This document shows, piece by piece, positions 40,319-51,682 of a stretch of 64,000 nucleotides of DNA. The notes beneath the pieces were generated by a model that did no database searches, had not been told where the DNA came from, and saw nothing but the letters and a program-made list of their open reading frames with translations. Made by a program: the position numbers and the translations under genes. The stretch covers positions 166,001 through 230,000 of the forward strand of contig CAJNDS010002242.1 of NCBI GenBank assembly GCA_905221605.1, written 5' to 3'. Each line of letters starts with the position of its first letter. The stretch's first letter is position 1. Source of the DNA: Symbiodinium natans. Its lineage: Eukaryota; Sar; Dinophyceae; Suessiales; Symbiodiniaceae.

Positions 40319-40784
40319 TCCATACCCTAATCCCTACGCCCTAAACCCTAAGCCCTAAACCCTAAACTTTAAACCCTAAACCCTAAACCCTAAGCCGCAC
40401 GTGATGCATGTCAACTCGAAGCCCATTCTAGTCCGTGCTCGGATACCGCCCTTAATTAACGCAAAGAGGCACAAGGTAGGATGGGCTATTTGTTGATAGT
40501 TGTTGTTCTGTTTCACTGTATGATGTAATTTATATACAATATAGTGCTCCCAAATCAGCCCTCGAAAGACGCCGCAGCCCCAGCCCTAAGAACCTTACTC
40601 AGCCCTAATCCGTAACTCCAAAGCACCTCAGCCCAGCAAGAGAAAACCTGGCGCAGAACCCCTAAACACCCTCAAAAGGTCTGAGCTCCCTATGCTCCCT
40701 AAGGCCCCCCAAAAGCCCCGAAGAACCCTAAGCTCCCTGAGACCCTAAAAACTCCTGTGCCTGGGCCGCAGCCGCCCGAAAAAC

Positions 40785-40849
40785 CCTAAACCCTAAACCC
40801 TAAACCCTAAACCCTAAACCCTAAACCCTAAACCCTAAACCCTAAACCC
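40785..40849. repeat. CCCTAAA array
   Basis: About 9 units, upstream of exon C1. Confidence 0.95.
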
Positions 40850-40902
40850 CCCTAGGCTCCCAAAGCTCCCCCAAGGCCCCCAAGCCCCATTTAGCGCCCC
40901 AG

Positions 40903-40961
40903 GCGAGCCAGCCACCACCCATCCACCGCCATCTTTCCAAGGCTCCGTCCCTGTTTCGGGG
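40903..40961 (+). CDS. Exon C1 of unknown gene
   Basis: GCCCCAG acceptor, GTGAGG donor, frame ASQPPPIHRHLSKAPSLFR; leaves GG. CCCTAAA array before, TTTAGGG array after. Confidence 0.58.
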
Positions 40962-40963
40962 GT

Positions 40964-41066
40964 GAGGGTTTAGGGTTTAGGGTTTAGGGTTTAGGGTTTA
41001 GGGTTTAGGGTTTAGGGTTTAGGGTTTAGGGTTTAGGGTTTAGGGTTTAGGGTTTAGGGTTTAGGG
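40964..41066. repeat. TTTAGGG array
   Basis: About 14 units starting at the donor of exon C1. Confidence 0.95.
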
Positions 41067-42049
41067 CTTGCGATTCTGGGCCCTAGACCTGGTACCCTCA
41101 GCCTCAACCCTTTGCCCTCAGCCCTGAGGTCTGAGTTGGGATTTGGGGTTTAGGGTTTTAAGGTTCTGGGTTCGGGTCTAGGGTTTAGGGTTTGGTTTAG
41201 AGTTTAGGGTTTAGGGTTTAGGGTACCCAACGGGGATTCTGGTTGGTTGGAAAGGCAAGAAGGAGCTGAGAGCTTAGAGGGAGCAAGGGCTTTAGGGTTG
41301 GAGGAGTCGGTGTAGGGGCAGTCTTTGTGGGGTATCCACATGGGGCATGGGTTATGTATAGGGTTTAGGGCCTTAGGGCTTACGGCCTCCGCCCCTCCTC
41401 CTATTTCGGGGATTACCAAAATAAGGGACCCTTAATATAGAATATTGACCCCCAAATAGTAGGATTCCCTTACAATAAGGATGCCAAGAAGGTACCACGA
41501 GTTTCGGAAACCTCCCGTTCCTTCCTTTTTTTGCGAAGCTTTCAGGCGGCGTCATAGTTTTGATTGAAGTCAGCCCACCACTTATTCTGCTGACAAATCC
41601 CGCGCCGAATCTGCCAAAGCTGAAAAGTGCATATAGGTAGGTCATCCCAAGCCTCAAGCCCTACCCTAAGACCCTAAACTCCTAGACCCTAAACTCCTAA
41701 ACCCTAAACTCCTAAGCCCTAAACCCTCAACTCCTAAGCCCTAACCCTAGGCCCTAAACCCTAAGCCCTCAACCCCAAACCCTAAGCCCTGCAAAGTCCA
41801 GTAGCAAGGGCGGGCGCAAGTTTGAAGTAGGGACTGCAGGGATTCAGGCCCCAAGTCTCCCACTTGGGTTTAGGGTCTAGGGTTTATGGTTTGGGGTTCC
41901 AAAACTCTGAGCATCCAAAAAAAGTCTTCTGGAGACCTAAACGAAGCAAAAAGCACCTTGAAGCCAATAAAGCACCGGTATACTCCGTGAAGCCCTGACA
42001 CGCCCAAAGCCCCGGGAAGGCGCAAGACCCACAAGGGTTCAGAGTCAGG

Positions 42050-42190
42050 GTTTAGGGTTTAGGGTCTAGGGTTTAGGGTTTAGGGTTTAGGGTTTAGGGT
42101 TTAGGGTTTAGGGTTTAGGGTTTAGGGTTCAGGGTTCAGGGTTTAGGGTTTAGGGTTTAGGGTTTACCGGGGGGGGGGGGGGGGGGGGGG
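42050..42190. repeat. TTTAGGG array with terminal poly-G
   Basis: About 16 units with a few TTCAGGG variants, then a run of about 22 G. Confidence 0.93.
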
Positions 42191-42352
42191 GTCGGGCGGC
42201 TCAGGGGTGTTGTAGGGGCTTGGGCAGGCTGCTACGAGTGGTGCTCAGCTCTTGTTCGGGGCTTGGGGTTTAGGGTTCAGGGTTCAGGGTTTAGGGTTTA
42301 GGGTTTAGGGTTTAGGCTTAGGGTACAGCATGTGGTCTAGACCCTTAGGTTT

Positions 42353-42439
42353 TAGTACTAACAGTCCTTAATAAGGGTTATAATACCCCCTGTCATAATC
42401 CCTATTAAGGACTGTTAGCGCAAGGGGGCACATCCCAAG
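42353..42439. mobile_element. MITE family 2, copy 4 (left end truncated)
   Basis: Inverted TACTAACAGTCCTTAATA / TATTAAGGACTGTTAG arms; the right arm runs on to GGGGGCACATCCCAAG. Confidence 0.75.
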
Positions 42440-42876
42440 TTTTAGGGTTTAGGGTTTAGGGTTTAGGGTTTAGGGTTTAGGGCTTAGGGCTTAGGGTTTA
42501 AGACCCGAGTTGAGCTGAATCCAGGCGATGAAGAAGCGGCCGTTGGCCCAGATCCCTGTTTTGGACGTCGGAGTCCTCCCAAAGGATGCGGGTTTAGGGT
42601 TTAGGGTTCAGGGTTTAGGGTTTAGGGTTCAGGTTTTTAGGGTTTAGGGTTTGTTTGGGGCTGGGGGGCTCTGGGTCACTGCACGACTTCTAGTTGAGAG
42701 ACTTAGCAGGTCAGTTACGGCTACACACCCTTGCCAGTACACCCTAAACCCCAAGCCCTAAACCCCAAACCCTAAACCCTAAACCCCAAAAGCCTATGTA
42801 ACCCTAAACCCTAAACCCCAAGCCCAACAGATCCTCAACCCTAAGACTCTAACCCCAAACCCTCAACAACCCTGAA

Positions 42877-43024
42877 CCCTAAACCCTAAACCCTAAACCC
42901 TAAACCCTAAACCCTAAACCCTAAACCCTAAACCCTAAACCCTAAACCCTAAACCCTAAACCCTAAACCCTAAACCCTAAACCCTAAACCCTAAACCCTA
43001 AACCCTAAACCCTAAACCCTAAAC
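42877..43024. repeat. CCCTAAA array, longest in the window
   Basis: About 21 units upstream of exon C2. Confidence 0.95.
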
Positions 43025-43032
43025 AAACCGAG

Positions 43033-43081
43033 GCTCAAGCGCCTCAAGGCCCCCAAAGGCCTCCTGGACGCCTTCCTGGAG
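43033..43081 (+). CDS. Exon C2 of unknown gene
   Basis: Acceptor ACCGAG after a 21-unit CCCTAAA array; first G completes GG from C1; frame LKRLKAPKGLLDAFLE; donor GTGGGC. Confidence 0.58.
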
Positions 43082-43460
43082 GTGGGCGGGGCGGAAAGGG
43101 GGGTCGGGAGGGGGTGGATGGGCTTGGGGTTTCGGGTTTAGGGCTAGGGTTTAGGGCTAGGGTTTAGGGTTTAGAGTTTAGGGTTCAGGGTTTAGGGTTT
43201 AGGGTTCTTAATCCTAGAACTACGGCCAATGCCCGAATCCCGGACCACATCTGGAAAAGCCCATCCTAGGTTGGGTGTGAAATTTAGTATCTTTAGTATC
43301 TAGGGCTGGGCTGGGGGGGGGGGGGGGGGGGGCAGGCAACAAAGAAGCAAAGAACTTAAACCCTAAACCCTGCAATTTTCTCAGGCGCTTTTTTTGCACT
43401 CTCATGATGGAGCCTGGTAAGCCCAGAACCCAGCAGTGCCCCGTTACTTACTCCTTTCAG

Positions 43461-43551
43461 AAGTACGAAACTTGATGAAGCCAAACAATGTGACCTGTTT
43501 CTGTGCTCGAACCCCGCCTGCGCCTTCTGCCCGACAACCGCCAAGCTCTAA
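43461..43551 (+). CDS. Probable terminal exon, Cys-rich C terminus
   Basis: CTCCTTTCAG acceptor; frame KLDEAKQCDLFLCSNPACAF then CPTTAKL and TAA at 43549. Four Cys in a knuckle-like spacing. Not in phase with chain C, so perhaps an alternative end. Confidence 0.45.
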
Positions 43552-44109
43552 AGCTACAAACCCGGAAGAACCCATGTAAGGTTTAGGAGAGGGTTTAGGG
43601 TTTAGGTTTTGAGGTTTAGGGTTTAGGGTTTAGGCTTTAGGCTTTATGCTTTAGGGTTTAGGGTGAGAATTCCTGGTTGGGTGGTTGTGGAGTTTCGTCG
43701 CAACAAACTGTTAAGCCCCCGCACACCCTACACCCGCGAACCCACAACCTTTACCGGGCCTTACTGTTGGTGCGGTGAGTGGGGAGATAGGAATAGGGGG
43801 TTTAGGGTTTAGGGTTTAGGGTTTAGGGTTTGACAACAAAGCCTCTAAGACCAGCCTCTCGACCGCCATGAAGCGCGATGATTAATCAGCATTCGCCACA
43901 CTCTGCGAAACCCTAGTCCCTACACCCTAGAAACCCTAAACCCTGAAGCCAAACTCCGGCCCTAAACCCTGACGCTTACCTGCAGCCCCGCCAAACCTGG
44001 CACCCCTAACACCGGAAGCCCTGCAACCAAACAGAATACAAAAACCAAAACGCTGCCTCCAACCCCCCCCCCCCCACCCCCAAGCCTTAAACCTGAACCC
44101 TAAACTTTG

Positions 44110-44197
44110 TCATAGTGGGATAACATTTTACATTTCTAAGGGTACCTAAACTCAATAAGAATAGAATTTTACATTTTTATTACTATCCCAACTATGA
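44110..44197. mobile_element. MITE-like element, AT-rich
   Basis: Imperfect inverted ends TCATAGTGGGATAAC / TACTATCCCAACTATGA with mirrored TTTTACATTT segments. Confidence 0.6.
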
Positions 44198-44241
44198 ACC
44201 AGTAAACCCTACTCCCTAAACCCCAAACCCCCCACAACCAG

Positions 44242-44307
44242 GTCGAAGTTTTCGTCTACTTCCTGAAATGCGTGGTGCCAGAGCCCCGCGCGGCGGCAGG
44301 ATGTCGG
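44242..44307 (+). CDS. Exon C3 of unknown gene
   Basis: 22 codons, CAACCAG acceptor, donor CGG|GTTTAG from a TTTAGGG unit; frame VEVFVYFLKCVVPEPRAAAG. Phase 0 after C2. Confidence 0.62.
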
Positions 44308-44862
44308 GTTTAGGGTTTAGGGTTTAGGGTTGAGGGTTTGGGGTTGTAACCCCAAGGCCTTAACCCAAACCTCCTACACCCTAAGCCCGAAACCCCAGAA
44401 GGAAACACTAACCCCTGCACCCTTATCCTCCGAGGATTCCCAGCGAAGAGCATTAAACACAAAAGTTAAAACCCTAAACCTTGAATCCTAATCCCCTCAT
44501 CCCCTCCATGCAGAAGTCCGGATGCTCTAGGCCCTGGAAGCCTTTAAACCAATGTAGGAGTTCTAAATGAGGATCCCTTTTTTTGGGTCCGTATACAGTG
44601 CGTCACCTTTTGAAGAAAAACACCCCCCCCCCCAAAAAAAAAAAAAAACAAACAAACAAAAAAAAACAAAGAAAGGACCTATTTCGGAGAACCGCCCTCA
44701 ATCCTAAACCCTAAACCCCCAACCCTAAACCCCCCAAACCCCCCAAACCCCCCAAACCCCCCAAGCCCCCCAAGCCCCCCAAGCCCCCCAAAACCCCCAA
44801 ACCCCCCAAACCCTAAACCCCAAACCCTAAACCCCCTAAACCCTAACCCCTAACCTCACGAG

Positions 44863-44926
44863 GCTGGCTTTCCTTTGCATCGGCCAGTTTGATGGCATGC
44901 CGCCGCCACTCTGCGCCATCGCGTCG
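44863..44926 (+). CDS. Exon C4 of unknown gene
   Basis: Acceptor CACGAG, canonical GTGAGC donor; frame LAFLCIGQFDGMPPPLCAIA. Phase fits C3 and C5 if the G present on both sides of each junction is counted once. Confidence 0.6.
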
Positions 44927-44939
44927 GTGAGCCCAGGTT

Positions 44940-45090
44940 TGCTTAGGGTTTAGGGTTTAGGGTTTAGGGTTTAGGGTTTAGGGTTTATTGTTTAGGGTTT
45001 ACGGTTTAGTATAGGGTTTAGGGTTTAGGGTTTAGAGGGTTTAGGGTTTAGGGGTTTTACGCTTTAGGGCTTAGGGTTTAGGGGTTTTAG
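44940..45090. repeat. TTTAGGG array with variants
   Basis: Six clean units then irregular ones, following exon C4. Confidence 0.9.
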
Positions 45091-45316
45091 GGTTTAGGTT
45101 TTAGAGCTCCAGGGTGGCAGGTTATTTCTTTCTCCAAGTCCCTACGCAAAGTCTCTGCCCTACAGGGTTCTTGTTCAGTTTCCTTCGCACAACCACAACC
45201 CAAAACCCTAAACCCTCAACCCTAAACCCTAAACCCTCAACCCTAAACCCTAAACCCTCAACCCTAAACCCTAAACTCTTTAAATGCCATGGTTGTTGTG
45301 CTGGCTCTCTGTAAAG

Positions 45317-45397
45317 GTGCATCGTCGTTTGCTGCATCACCATGCTGGTCATGAATGTGGGCACCTTCCGCAAGGCTCCCCGCGCCCAAAAGGAACG
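45317..45397 (+). CDS. Exon C5, membrane-segment-like
   Basis: Acceptor GTAAAG; frame CIVVCCITMLVMNVGTF, hydrophobic like a transmembrane helix, then basic RKAPRAQK; donor GTCTAG. Confidence 0.58.
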
Positions 45398-45537
45398 GTC
45401 TAGGGTTTATGGTTTAGGGTTTGGGTTTTGGGTGGCAAGCAAAACCTAAACAACTACGGTTTCAATTCAATACTTCTTTATTCCATTAAATCATGTTCAT
45501 CTACAAGTGTTTAGGTTTGTAAGTGATTTTAAATAGT

Positions 45538-45810
45538 ATGTTTAATATTGACATCAAAAAGTTATCATCATCATTAGTACATGGACAACGAACTAGAGTT
45601 GAATTTGTGTTTGAATGTGAAGGTAATGTAATTAAAACTTGTGAAAATTGTATACTTAACTGTGCTCCTGGTATTCCATGTAGAGTTATATGTGAAGATG
45701 AAAACTCATGCCGTCGAACAACAGTCTGCGCCTCTTTTAGTACAAAAACCACCCTAAAGCCCGCTTCCCTTTCGCTAGGACTTCAGGGCCCTCCTTCCGC
45801 AAAACACTAA
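45538..45810 (+). CDS. AT-rich cysteine-rich ORF, origin unknown
   Basis: About 90 codons from ATG. The first ~65 residues carry eight cysteines in the series CENCILNCAPGIPCRVICED then C-x5-C, a pattern like the short Cys repeats of some protist surface proteins. The coding bases are strikingly A/T-rich with A/T-ending codons, unlike the GC-rich exons around. The tail after about 45735 reads into CCCTAAA-type repeat. It may be an exon or an inserted foreign fragment. Confidence 0.4.
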   Translation: MFNIDIKKLSSSLVHGQRTRVEFVFECEGNVIKTCENCILNCAPGIPCRVICEDENSCRRTTVCASFSTKTTLKPASLSLGLQGPPSAKH

Positions 45811-46411
45811 ACCCTAAGCCCCAAGCCCTAAACCCTAAACCCTAAGCCCCAAGCCCTAAACCCTAAACCCGAAACCCGAAACCCGAAACCCTAAACCCTA
45901 AACCCTAAACCCTAAACCCCCCCCCCACCCCCCCCGGTGTGTATTTGGTCTGCGCCGCGCCCGAGACGGCGGCACCCCCGGGCCCCCAAAGCTCTTCAAC
46001 CCAAAAAGGGTTTAGGGTTTAGGGTTTAGGGTTTAGGAACCAGAGGTTGTTAAAAGGCCCCCGCCCCGAAACCCAGCCCCAGATAGGAGGTTTGCAGGGT
46101 GAAAGCTTGTGGCTGAATCGTAAAGGTCCTGGGGTTTGGGCCTTTGCTAGCCTTGCTCTGAAGACTAGAGATCTAGGGCTTTTGGGGTTTGGGATTTGGG
46201 GTTTAAGGGTTCGCTAAGCCCCCAAACCCTTTTTCTTTGCGGGGCTTGGGATCATATATTGGGGACGGGGGGGAGCTCTCCGACCGAAACCAAATGGGTA
46301 GTTCTCAGTTAGCCCTGGCACCCGAAACCCTAATCCGTTGGGTCCATATATGGTGCGGCACCCAGGACTACAAGCGGGACCCTAATTTAGGTAGCTACCC
46401 ATATTCTGCAG

Positions 46412-46496
46412 GAGCTGAACAAACAGATCGACGCCATCGCGGAGAGTGTCACAGAGATGCACAGACTCTTCAGGCGCCCCTTTTTTTCTCACAGGG
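46412..46496 (+). CDS. Probable exon
   Basis: ATTCTGCAG acceptor; frame ELNKQIDAIAESVTEMHRLF, helical; donor GTTTAG of a TTTAGGG unit, or earlier at AGT|GTCACA. Confidence 0.5.
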
Positions 46497-47138
46497 GTTT
46501 AGGGTTCGAGGGTTGTAGTTTAGGGTATAGGCTTTAGGGTTTAGGTTTTCGGGTTTAGGGGTTTAGGGTTCAGGGAGTCAGGATGGGAACTGAGATCAGA
46601 TGGCCCCAACTAGGATCAGGAAGCTTCATGGTCGAACGCGCAAGAGAAGCCTTTGAAGCCCTGACCTCTGAGAGTCAGATAAGTCAACTCCCTACGCAAC
46701 CCCCTACATTCGGGTCAACCAAAATCTTTACGGTCCCTGTTAGATTTTGGGTTAGGTCCGTCTGCATAGGCTCCCTTAAGAGAAGTGGCCACATTGCTCC
46801 TTAATGCTGTTGGCCCTAAAACTCAATATGTCCTAGGCCCTGGACTCTCAAAGACCTGAAAACAAATAAGCCTCCCCCCCCCCCCCCCCGTAGACCCGTA
46901 GACTCGCCCTAAAAACCTGAGCACTAAGCCCTTCAGCCCCAGTCCAAGACTGACCACGAGGGCCCGAGTACCCCATGTAGGAGCCCTAAAGGACCTAACC
47001 CTGAAACCCTAAACCCTTAAGCCTTTAAACCTTCAGCTTAATAACCCTAAAAACCCTAAAACCCTAAAAACCCTAAAACCCTAAAAACCCTAGACCCTTA
47101 AAAACAGAACAAAAACCTAAGCCCTGAGGACCTACAAG

Positions 47139-47201
47139 GCCCAGTGTTTGAACTGGCTGGCCGGAGACAACCCGTGGCGCTTTGTGCAGGGGCTCTCAGA
47201 G
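47139..47201 (+). CDS. Probable exon
   Basis: 21 codons, acceptor TACAAG, frame AQCLNWLAGDNPWRFVQGLS, donor GAG|GTCTTG. Confidence 0.52.
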
Positions 47202-47952
47202 GTCTTGATTTTTAGGGTTCAGGGAGGGCTAAGGGGTGTAGGTTCATAGTTCTAGTTTTCTTGAGCTACCCTAAACCCTAGTTACTAAAGCCAATTGCAC
47301 CACTCCTCCAGCTCAACTGCACAGGCCATAACGGCCACTACCCAAACTGTTGCCTGAGAGTTACACTCCCTACGAAGAACCCGTCAGAAACGCAGAAATG
47401 CCCGTTTCCCGCAAGCCAACGCCTGACGCAGTCAACAACCCTAAAACCCTTATAAACCCAAAACCCTAAACCCAAAACAACAACGGATGTTTAGAAGGTT
47501 GGGGGTGCATGGCTCTGGAGGCACCCCAATGACACCCTTAAACCCCACAAATAGCCTAAACCCCACTAGGGTTTAGGGTTCAGGGTTTAGCGTTTAGGGT
47601 TTAGGGTTTAGGGCTACCCCTGAGGTGTAGGGTTTAGGGTTTGGGGTTTAAGGCTTAGGGCTTGGGGTTTGGGAATCTTCTTGATTCCCGGCAGCCTACA
47701 AGTCCCTGGACCCGAAGGATCCATGTGCCTGTACAGTATATACCTGGGCCTTAAACGGGTTCCTAAAAAGTAGCTTCAGGGCCAAAGTATACCCTAAACC
47801 CGAGACCCTAAACCCTAAACCCTAAACCCTAAACCCTAAACCACCCTAAACATGGATCCTCAGGGCTACATCCTACGATCGCATCACCTAAACCATACTT
47901 CCTGCACCCTGTGCTCTGGAATGCCCACGAGGGACAGGCTGCGGAGCAGAGA

Positions 47953-48070
47953 GGTTTAGGGTTTAGGGTTTAGGGTTTAGGGTTTAGGGTTTAGGGTTTA
48001 GGGTTTAGGGTTTAGGGTTTAGGGTTTAGGGTTTAGGGTTTAGGGTTTAGGGTTTAGGGTTTAGGGTTTA
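47953..48070. repeat. TTTAGGG array upstream of UBL-RCC1 copy 2
   Basis: About 17 units ending 12 bases before the ATG at 48083. Confidence 0.95.
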
Positions 48071-48082
48071 GTGCGCAGCATC

Positions 48083-49731
48083 ATGTCCCTTACAGTTGAG
48101 GTGGGCTTGCTGAGCGGGAGGATGGTTGCACTCGCAGCGGGACCGGACGAGTCTGTGGAGGTGTTGACGAGAAGAGCAGAGACGATGCTTGCAGTTAGCA
48201 GGGGCAGACTCTTGAATTCCTCCGGAAGCGTTCTGGATGGAGCAGCCACCCTTCAGCAGTGTGGGCTACGCAACGGCGACGCGCTGACCTTGCAGATTGG
48301 CAGCGTTTACGTTCGCGGCAACGATTCGGCATTTGCCGCCATTCTAAGTGATGGGACTGTTACTTGGTAGCCCCGTGGTACCCTTTTTCCCTTTTTTTGT
48401 TTATGGGTTCCCTTATAAAAGAACCAACCCAAAGAGGGGTGCCCTTGTCATAAGATGGTGACTGGGCTACCCAGGTTGCGACCTGGGGCGATGCTCGCGA
48501 AGGTGGTGACAGCAGTGCTGTGAAACATCAGCTCAAGGACGTGAAGCAGATCCAAGCTACTGACACGGCCTTCGCTGCAATTCTGGGCAACGGGTCCGTT
48601 GTGACCTGGGGCGATGCTGATGATGGTGGCAACAGCAATTCTGCGCAACCTCTGCTGAAGGACGTCCGACAGATCCAAGCTACTCTTGCGGCTTTTGCTG
48701 CCATTTTAGGCGATGGGTCTGTTGTGACCTGGGGCCACTGTGGCTTCGGAGCTGACAGCAGTGACGTGCAAGATGAGCTCAACAATGTCAAACAGATCCA
48801 ATCTACAGTTGCTTCTTTTGCCGCCATTCTGTGTGATGGGTCTGTCGTGACCTGGGGCCATGATGAGCATGGTGGTGACAGCAGTGCCGTGAAACTGCAG
48901 CTCAAGGACGTGCAACAAATTCAAGCTACCGACACAGCTTTTGCTGCCGTGCTGGGCAATGGGTCTGTCGTGACCTGGGGCAATCCTCATGCTGGTGGCG
49001 ACAGCAGTGCTCTGCAAATTCAACTGAAGGACGTGCAGCAGATCCAAGCTACTCATGCGGCTTTTGCTGCCATTCTAGGCGATGGGTCTGTCGTGACTTG
49101 GGGCCATGCTGAGTGTGGTGGTGAAAGCAGTGCTGTACAAGGTCAGCTGCAGAATGTCCAGCAGATTCAAGCTACAAGCAAAGCTTTTGCTGCCATTCTG
49201 GGCGATGGGTCTGTTGTGACCTGGGGCCACGCTGAGTTCGGAGGCGACAGCAGTGTTGTGCAAGATCTGCTCAAGGACGTGCAGCAAATCCAAGCTTCTT
49301 ACTCGGCTTTTGCTGCCATTCTGGGCGACGGGTCCGTTGCGACCTGGGGCGAGGCTAGGTCGGGTCGGGCAGGTAGTGCTGTGCGAGGTCAGCTGAAGAA
49401 TGTGCAGCAGATCCAAGCTGCCTCAGACGATTTTGCTGCCATTCGGGCAGACGGTTCTGTTGTGACCTGGACCTGGACTGATTTGGACCCCGTTGCCTTG
49501 CCTGATCAGCTGAAGGACGTGCAGCAGATCCAAGCTACTCTTGCGGCTTTTGCTGCCATTCTGGGCGATGGGTCTGTCGTGACCTGGGGCCACCCTAAGA
49601 GTGGTGGCGATAGCAGAGATGTGCAAGATGAGCTGATGAACCCATCGTGTCGGTCGACTCATGCTGCACAGCACTCGGCAGAAACGGCCAAGGGCTTGAG
49701 GGCTGGAAGGTACCAGAACCCTAAACCCTAA
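48083..49731 (+). CDS. UBL + RCC1-like repeat protein, copy 2 (two exons, join 48083-48358 and 48475-49731)
   Basis: Paralogue of the gene at 1641. Exon 1 runs from the ATG at 48083 through the ubiquitin-like domain into the first RCC1-like unit (AFAAILSDGT). Exon 2 starts at 48475 (GTT GCG ACC TGG) and completes that unit at exactly 41 residues, followed by nine more. Without splicing, translation would stop at the TAG at 48368-48370. Unit 9 is shorter and divergent. The last unit breaks off into MNPSC, and the formal stop at 49729 falls inside a CCCTAAA array, so the true 3' end may be earlier or spliced (AAG|GTACCA at 49710). The ATG lies 13 bases after a long TTTAGGG array and the gene is followed by a CCCTAAA array. 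Start chosen at the first ATG matching the UBL opening of copy 1; an upstream in-frame GTG is ignored. Confidence 0.82.
48359..48474 (+). mobile_element. MITE family 1 copy acting as a GT-AG intron (introner candidate)
   Basis: The inserted element is 48363-48474 (112 bp) with imperfect 10-bp terminal inverted repeats CTTGGTAGCC / GGCTACCCAG. The flanks read GTTA on the left and GTTG on the right, a 3-4 bp target duplication. The left duplicated GTT supplies the 5' splice site (ACT|GTTACT) and the element's right end supplies the acceptor (CCCAG|GTT). Removing 116 bases joins GAT GGG ACT to GTT GCG ACC TGG and restores both the frame and the 41-residue repeat spacing. The interior shares a TTCCCTTATAA core and an AGCCAACCC-like segment (here GAACCAACCC) with copies at 33186 and 27234. 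Confidence 0.88.
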
Positions 49732-49847
49732 ACCCTAAACCCTAAACCCTAAACCCTAAACCCTAAACCCTAAACCCTATAAACCCTATAAACCCTATAA
49801 ACCCTAAACCCTAAACCCTAAACCCTATAAACCCTAAACCCTAAACA
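49716..49847. repeat. CCCTAAA / CCCTATAAA array downstream of UBL-RCC1 copy 2
   Basis: Heptamers mixed with CCCTATAAA nonamers; supplies the formal stop codon. Confidence 0.93.
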
Positions 49848-50027
49848 GCGTTTCAGGGCATGCAGTTGCCCTTCAAGGTTGAGACATGTTAAGATGAAGT
49901 AGCGAATTCAGGGACTGAAGGGTCTGTAGGGTTTGGGTTTACCGCTAAACCCTCGGCTCGAAGCATCCGACCCTAGACCCTACGACCTGAACCCGAAACA
50001 TTGTTTTTTAACCCGTGCCCTCTATAT

Positions 50028-50130
50028 GGGTGGTTGTCAAATAACAATGGTCCCTTTCTGGATCCCTATTATAATACAGCACCTAATATTTAGGGTACCC
50101 CAAAAGGGATCATAATTTTGACAGCCACCC
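50028..50130. mobile_element. Single MITE-like element
   Basis: 103 bp with ends GGGTGGTTGTCAAA / TTTGACAGCCACCC (one mismatch). Confidence 0.75.
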
Positions 50131-50859
50131 ACATCATCTCGAATCCTGGATCATGTTGTGCCCTGAAGCGGAAGGTCGGACAGGGCGATAGGGGGAATAT
50201 TCGATGGTAAGTCTCCTCAAGGCAACGCATTCCACACCACGGGCCAGCCCCACACCTAAACCCTAAACCCTAAACCCTAAACCCTAAACCCTAAACCCTA
50301 AACCTCCCCGCATCTCGGGCCCCACCAGCCCGCTACAGACCCTCCCCCCCCTCAGGCCGTCCGTCCCCTCTCAGCCAGCCCCCAGGCATGTGTACTAAGA
50401 CGTGCAAGGCACGCACGTGTGTCCAGTATGTATGTATATCATATACATATATATATATGTATATATATATATATACACATATGAACCCTAGCCCTAGAAA
50501 CCCCAAACCCTATAAGCCCTAAACCCTATACACCCCATACACCCACAAGCCTGCAAACCCCATAAACCCTCAACCACCCAAGGCCCCATTATAAACCCGC
50601 AAAAACCCTGCGGGCCCTATAGACCCTAAACCCACACAAGCTCTAAACCTACACCATACACCCTAACCCTATACAGTAAATCCCAAAAACTATAGACTCA
50701 AAAAGCCCTCCACCCCACCCAAGCAAAAAGCCCTATAAACCCTAAACCTAAAACCCTAAACCCTAAACCCCAAGACCCTAAACCCTAAACCCCAAAAAGC
50801 CCTACAAACCCCAACCCTAAAATCCTTAACCCTAAACCCTAAACCCCAAAACCCTATAG

Positions 50860-50962
50860 CATGGCTTCGGTGAGGGAGGGGACCTCGGCAGGTTCATCGA
50901 GAACGCCGGCGGAGAGCAGAGTATGGGCATGGAGAGCGTGAAGGAGCGATTCTGGTTCTCGG
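50860..50962 (+). CDS. Exon B1 of unknown gene
   Basis: CCCTATAG acceptor; frame GFGEGGDLGRFIENAGGEQS then MGMESVKERFWFS; donor G|GTTTAG. Confidence 0.6.
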
Positions 50963-51682
50963 GTTTAGAGTTTAGGGTTCAGGGTTTAGGGTTCAGGGTT
51001 CAGGGTTTAGGGTTTAGGGTACTACTATCATTCCTTATTAAGGTACATTAACCATAAATCCTGTTAGGGTTCATTTCGTCCCCAATGTTCTGGTTCGCGT
51101 GTTCTAGGTTTTTAGGATTCAGGGCGGTAGGGTTTAGGGTTTTAGGCCTTTAGTTTCAGGCATTTAGGCTGCGTCGGGGCTGTGAGGGGTTTAGAGTTTT
51201 CGGGGTGATTAGGGTTTTAGGTTGTTTTTGGGATTTCCGTTTTCAGGGTTTAGGTTGATAGCGTTCAGGGGGTTTAGGGCATTGTCTCTTTGGGGGCTGG
51301 GGGATGGAGGGGGGGGAGGGGGCTGAACCTGTAAAACTGTAGAACCACAAACCCGAAACCCTTCAAGGACCGTAGAACCCAAAAGCCCTAAAAGCCCTAA
51401 AACCCAAAACGCTAAGCCTTAAACCCTAAACCCTAAACCCTGAACCCAAAAGCCGTAAACCCTAAGACCCGAAGTCCTGGCTGGGAGGTGTGCTTCTGGT
51501 TGACCCGAACCCCAAACCCTAACACACGTGAGCTTCGGATTCGTACGTTGGGCAGAGAGAGAGAGCGAGGACCTGAACCCTAAACCCTACAAACCCTCAT
51601 ACCTGAACCCTGAACCCTATAAACCCTTATACCTGAACCCTGTAAACCCTAATACCTGAACCCTAAACCCTATAAACCCTAA

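Noticed and set aside
45114-45373. Repetitive peptides such as NPKPSTL or GFRVEGL in many short frames
   Set aside because: Direct translations of CCCTAAA/TTTAGGG units, not proteins.
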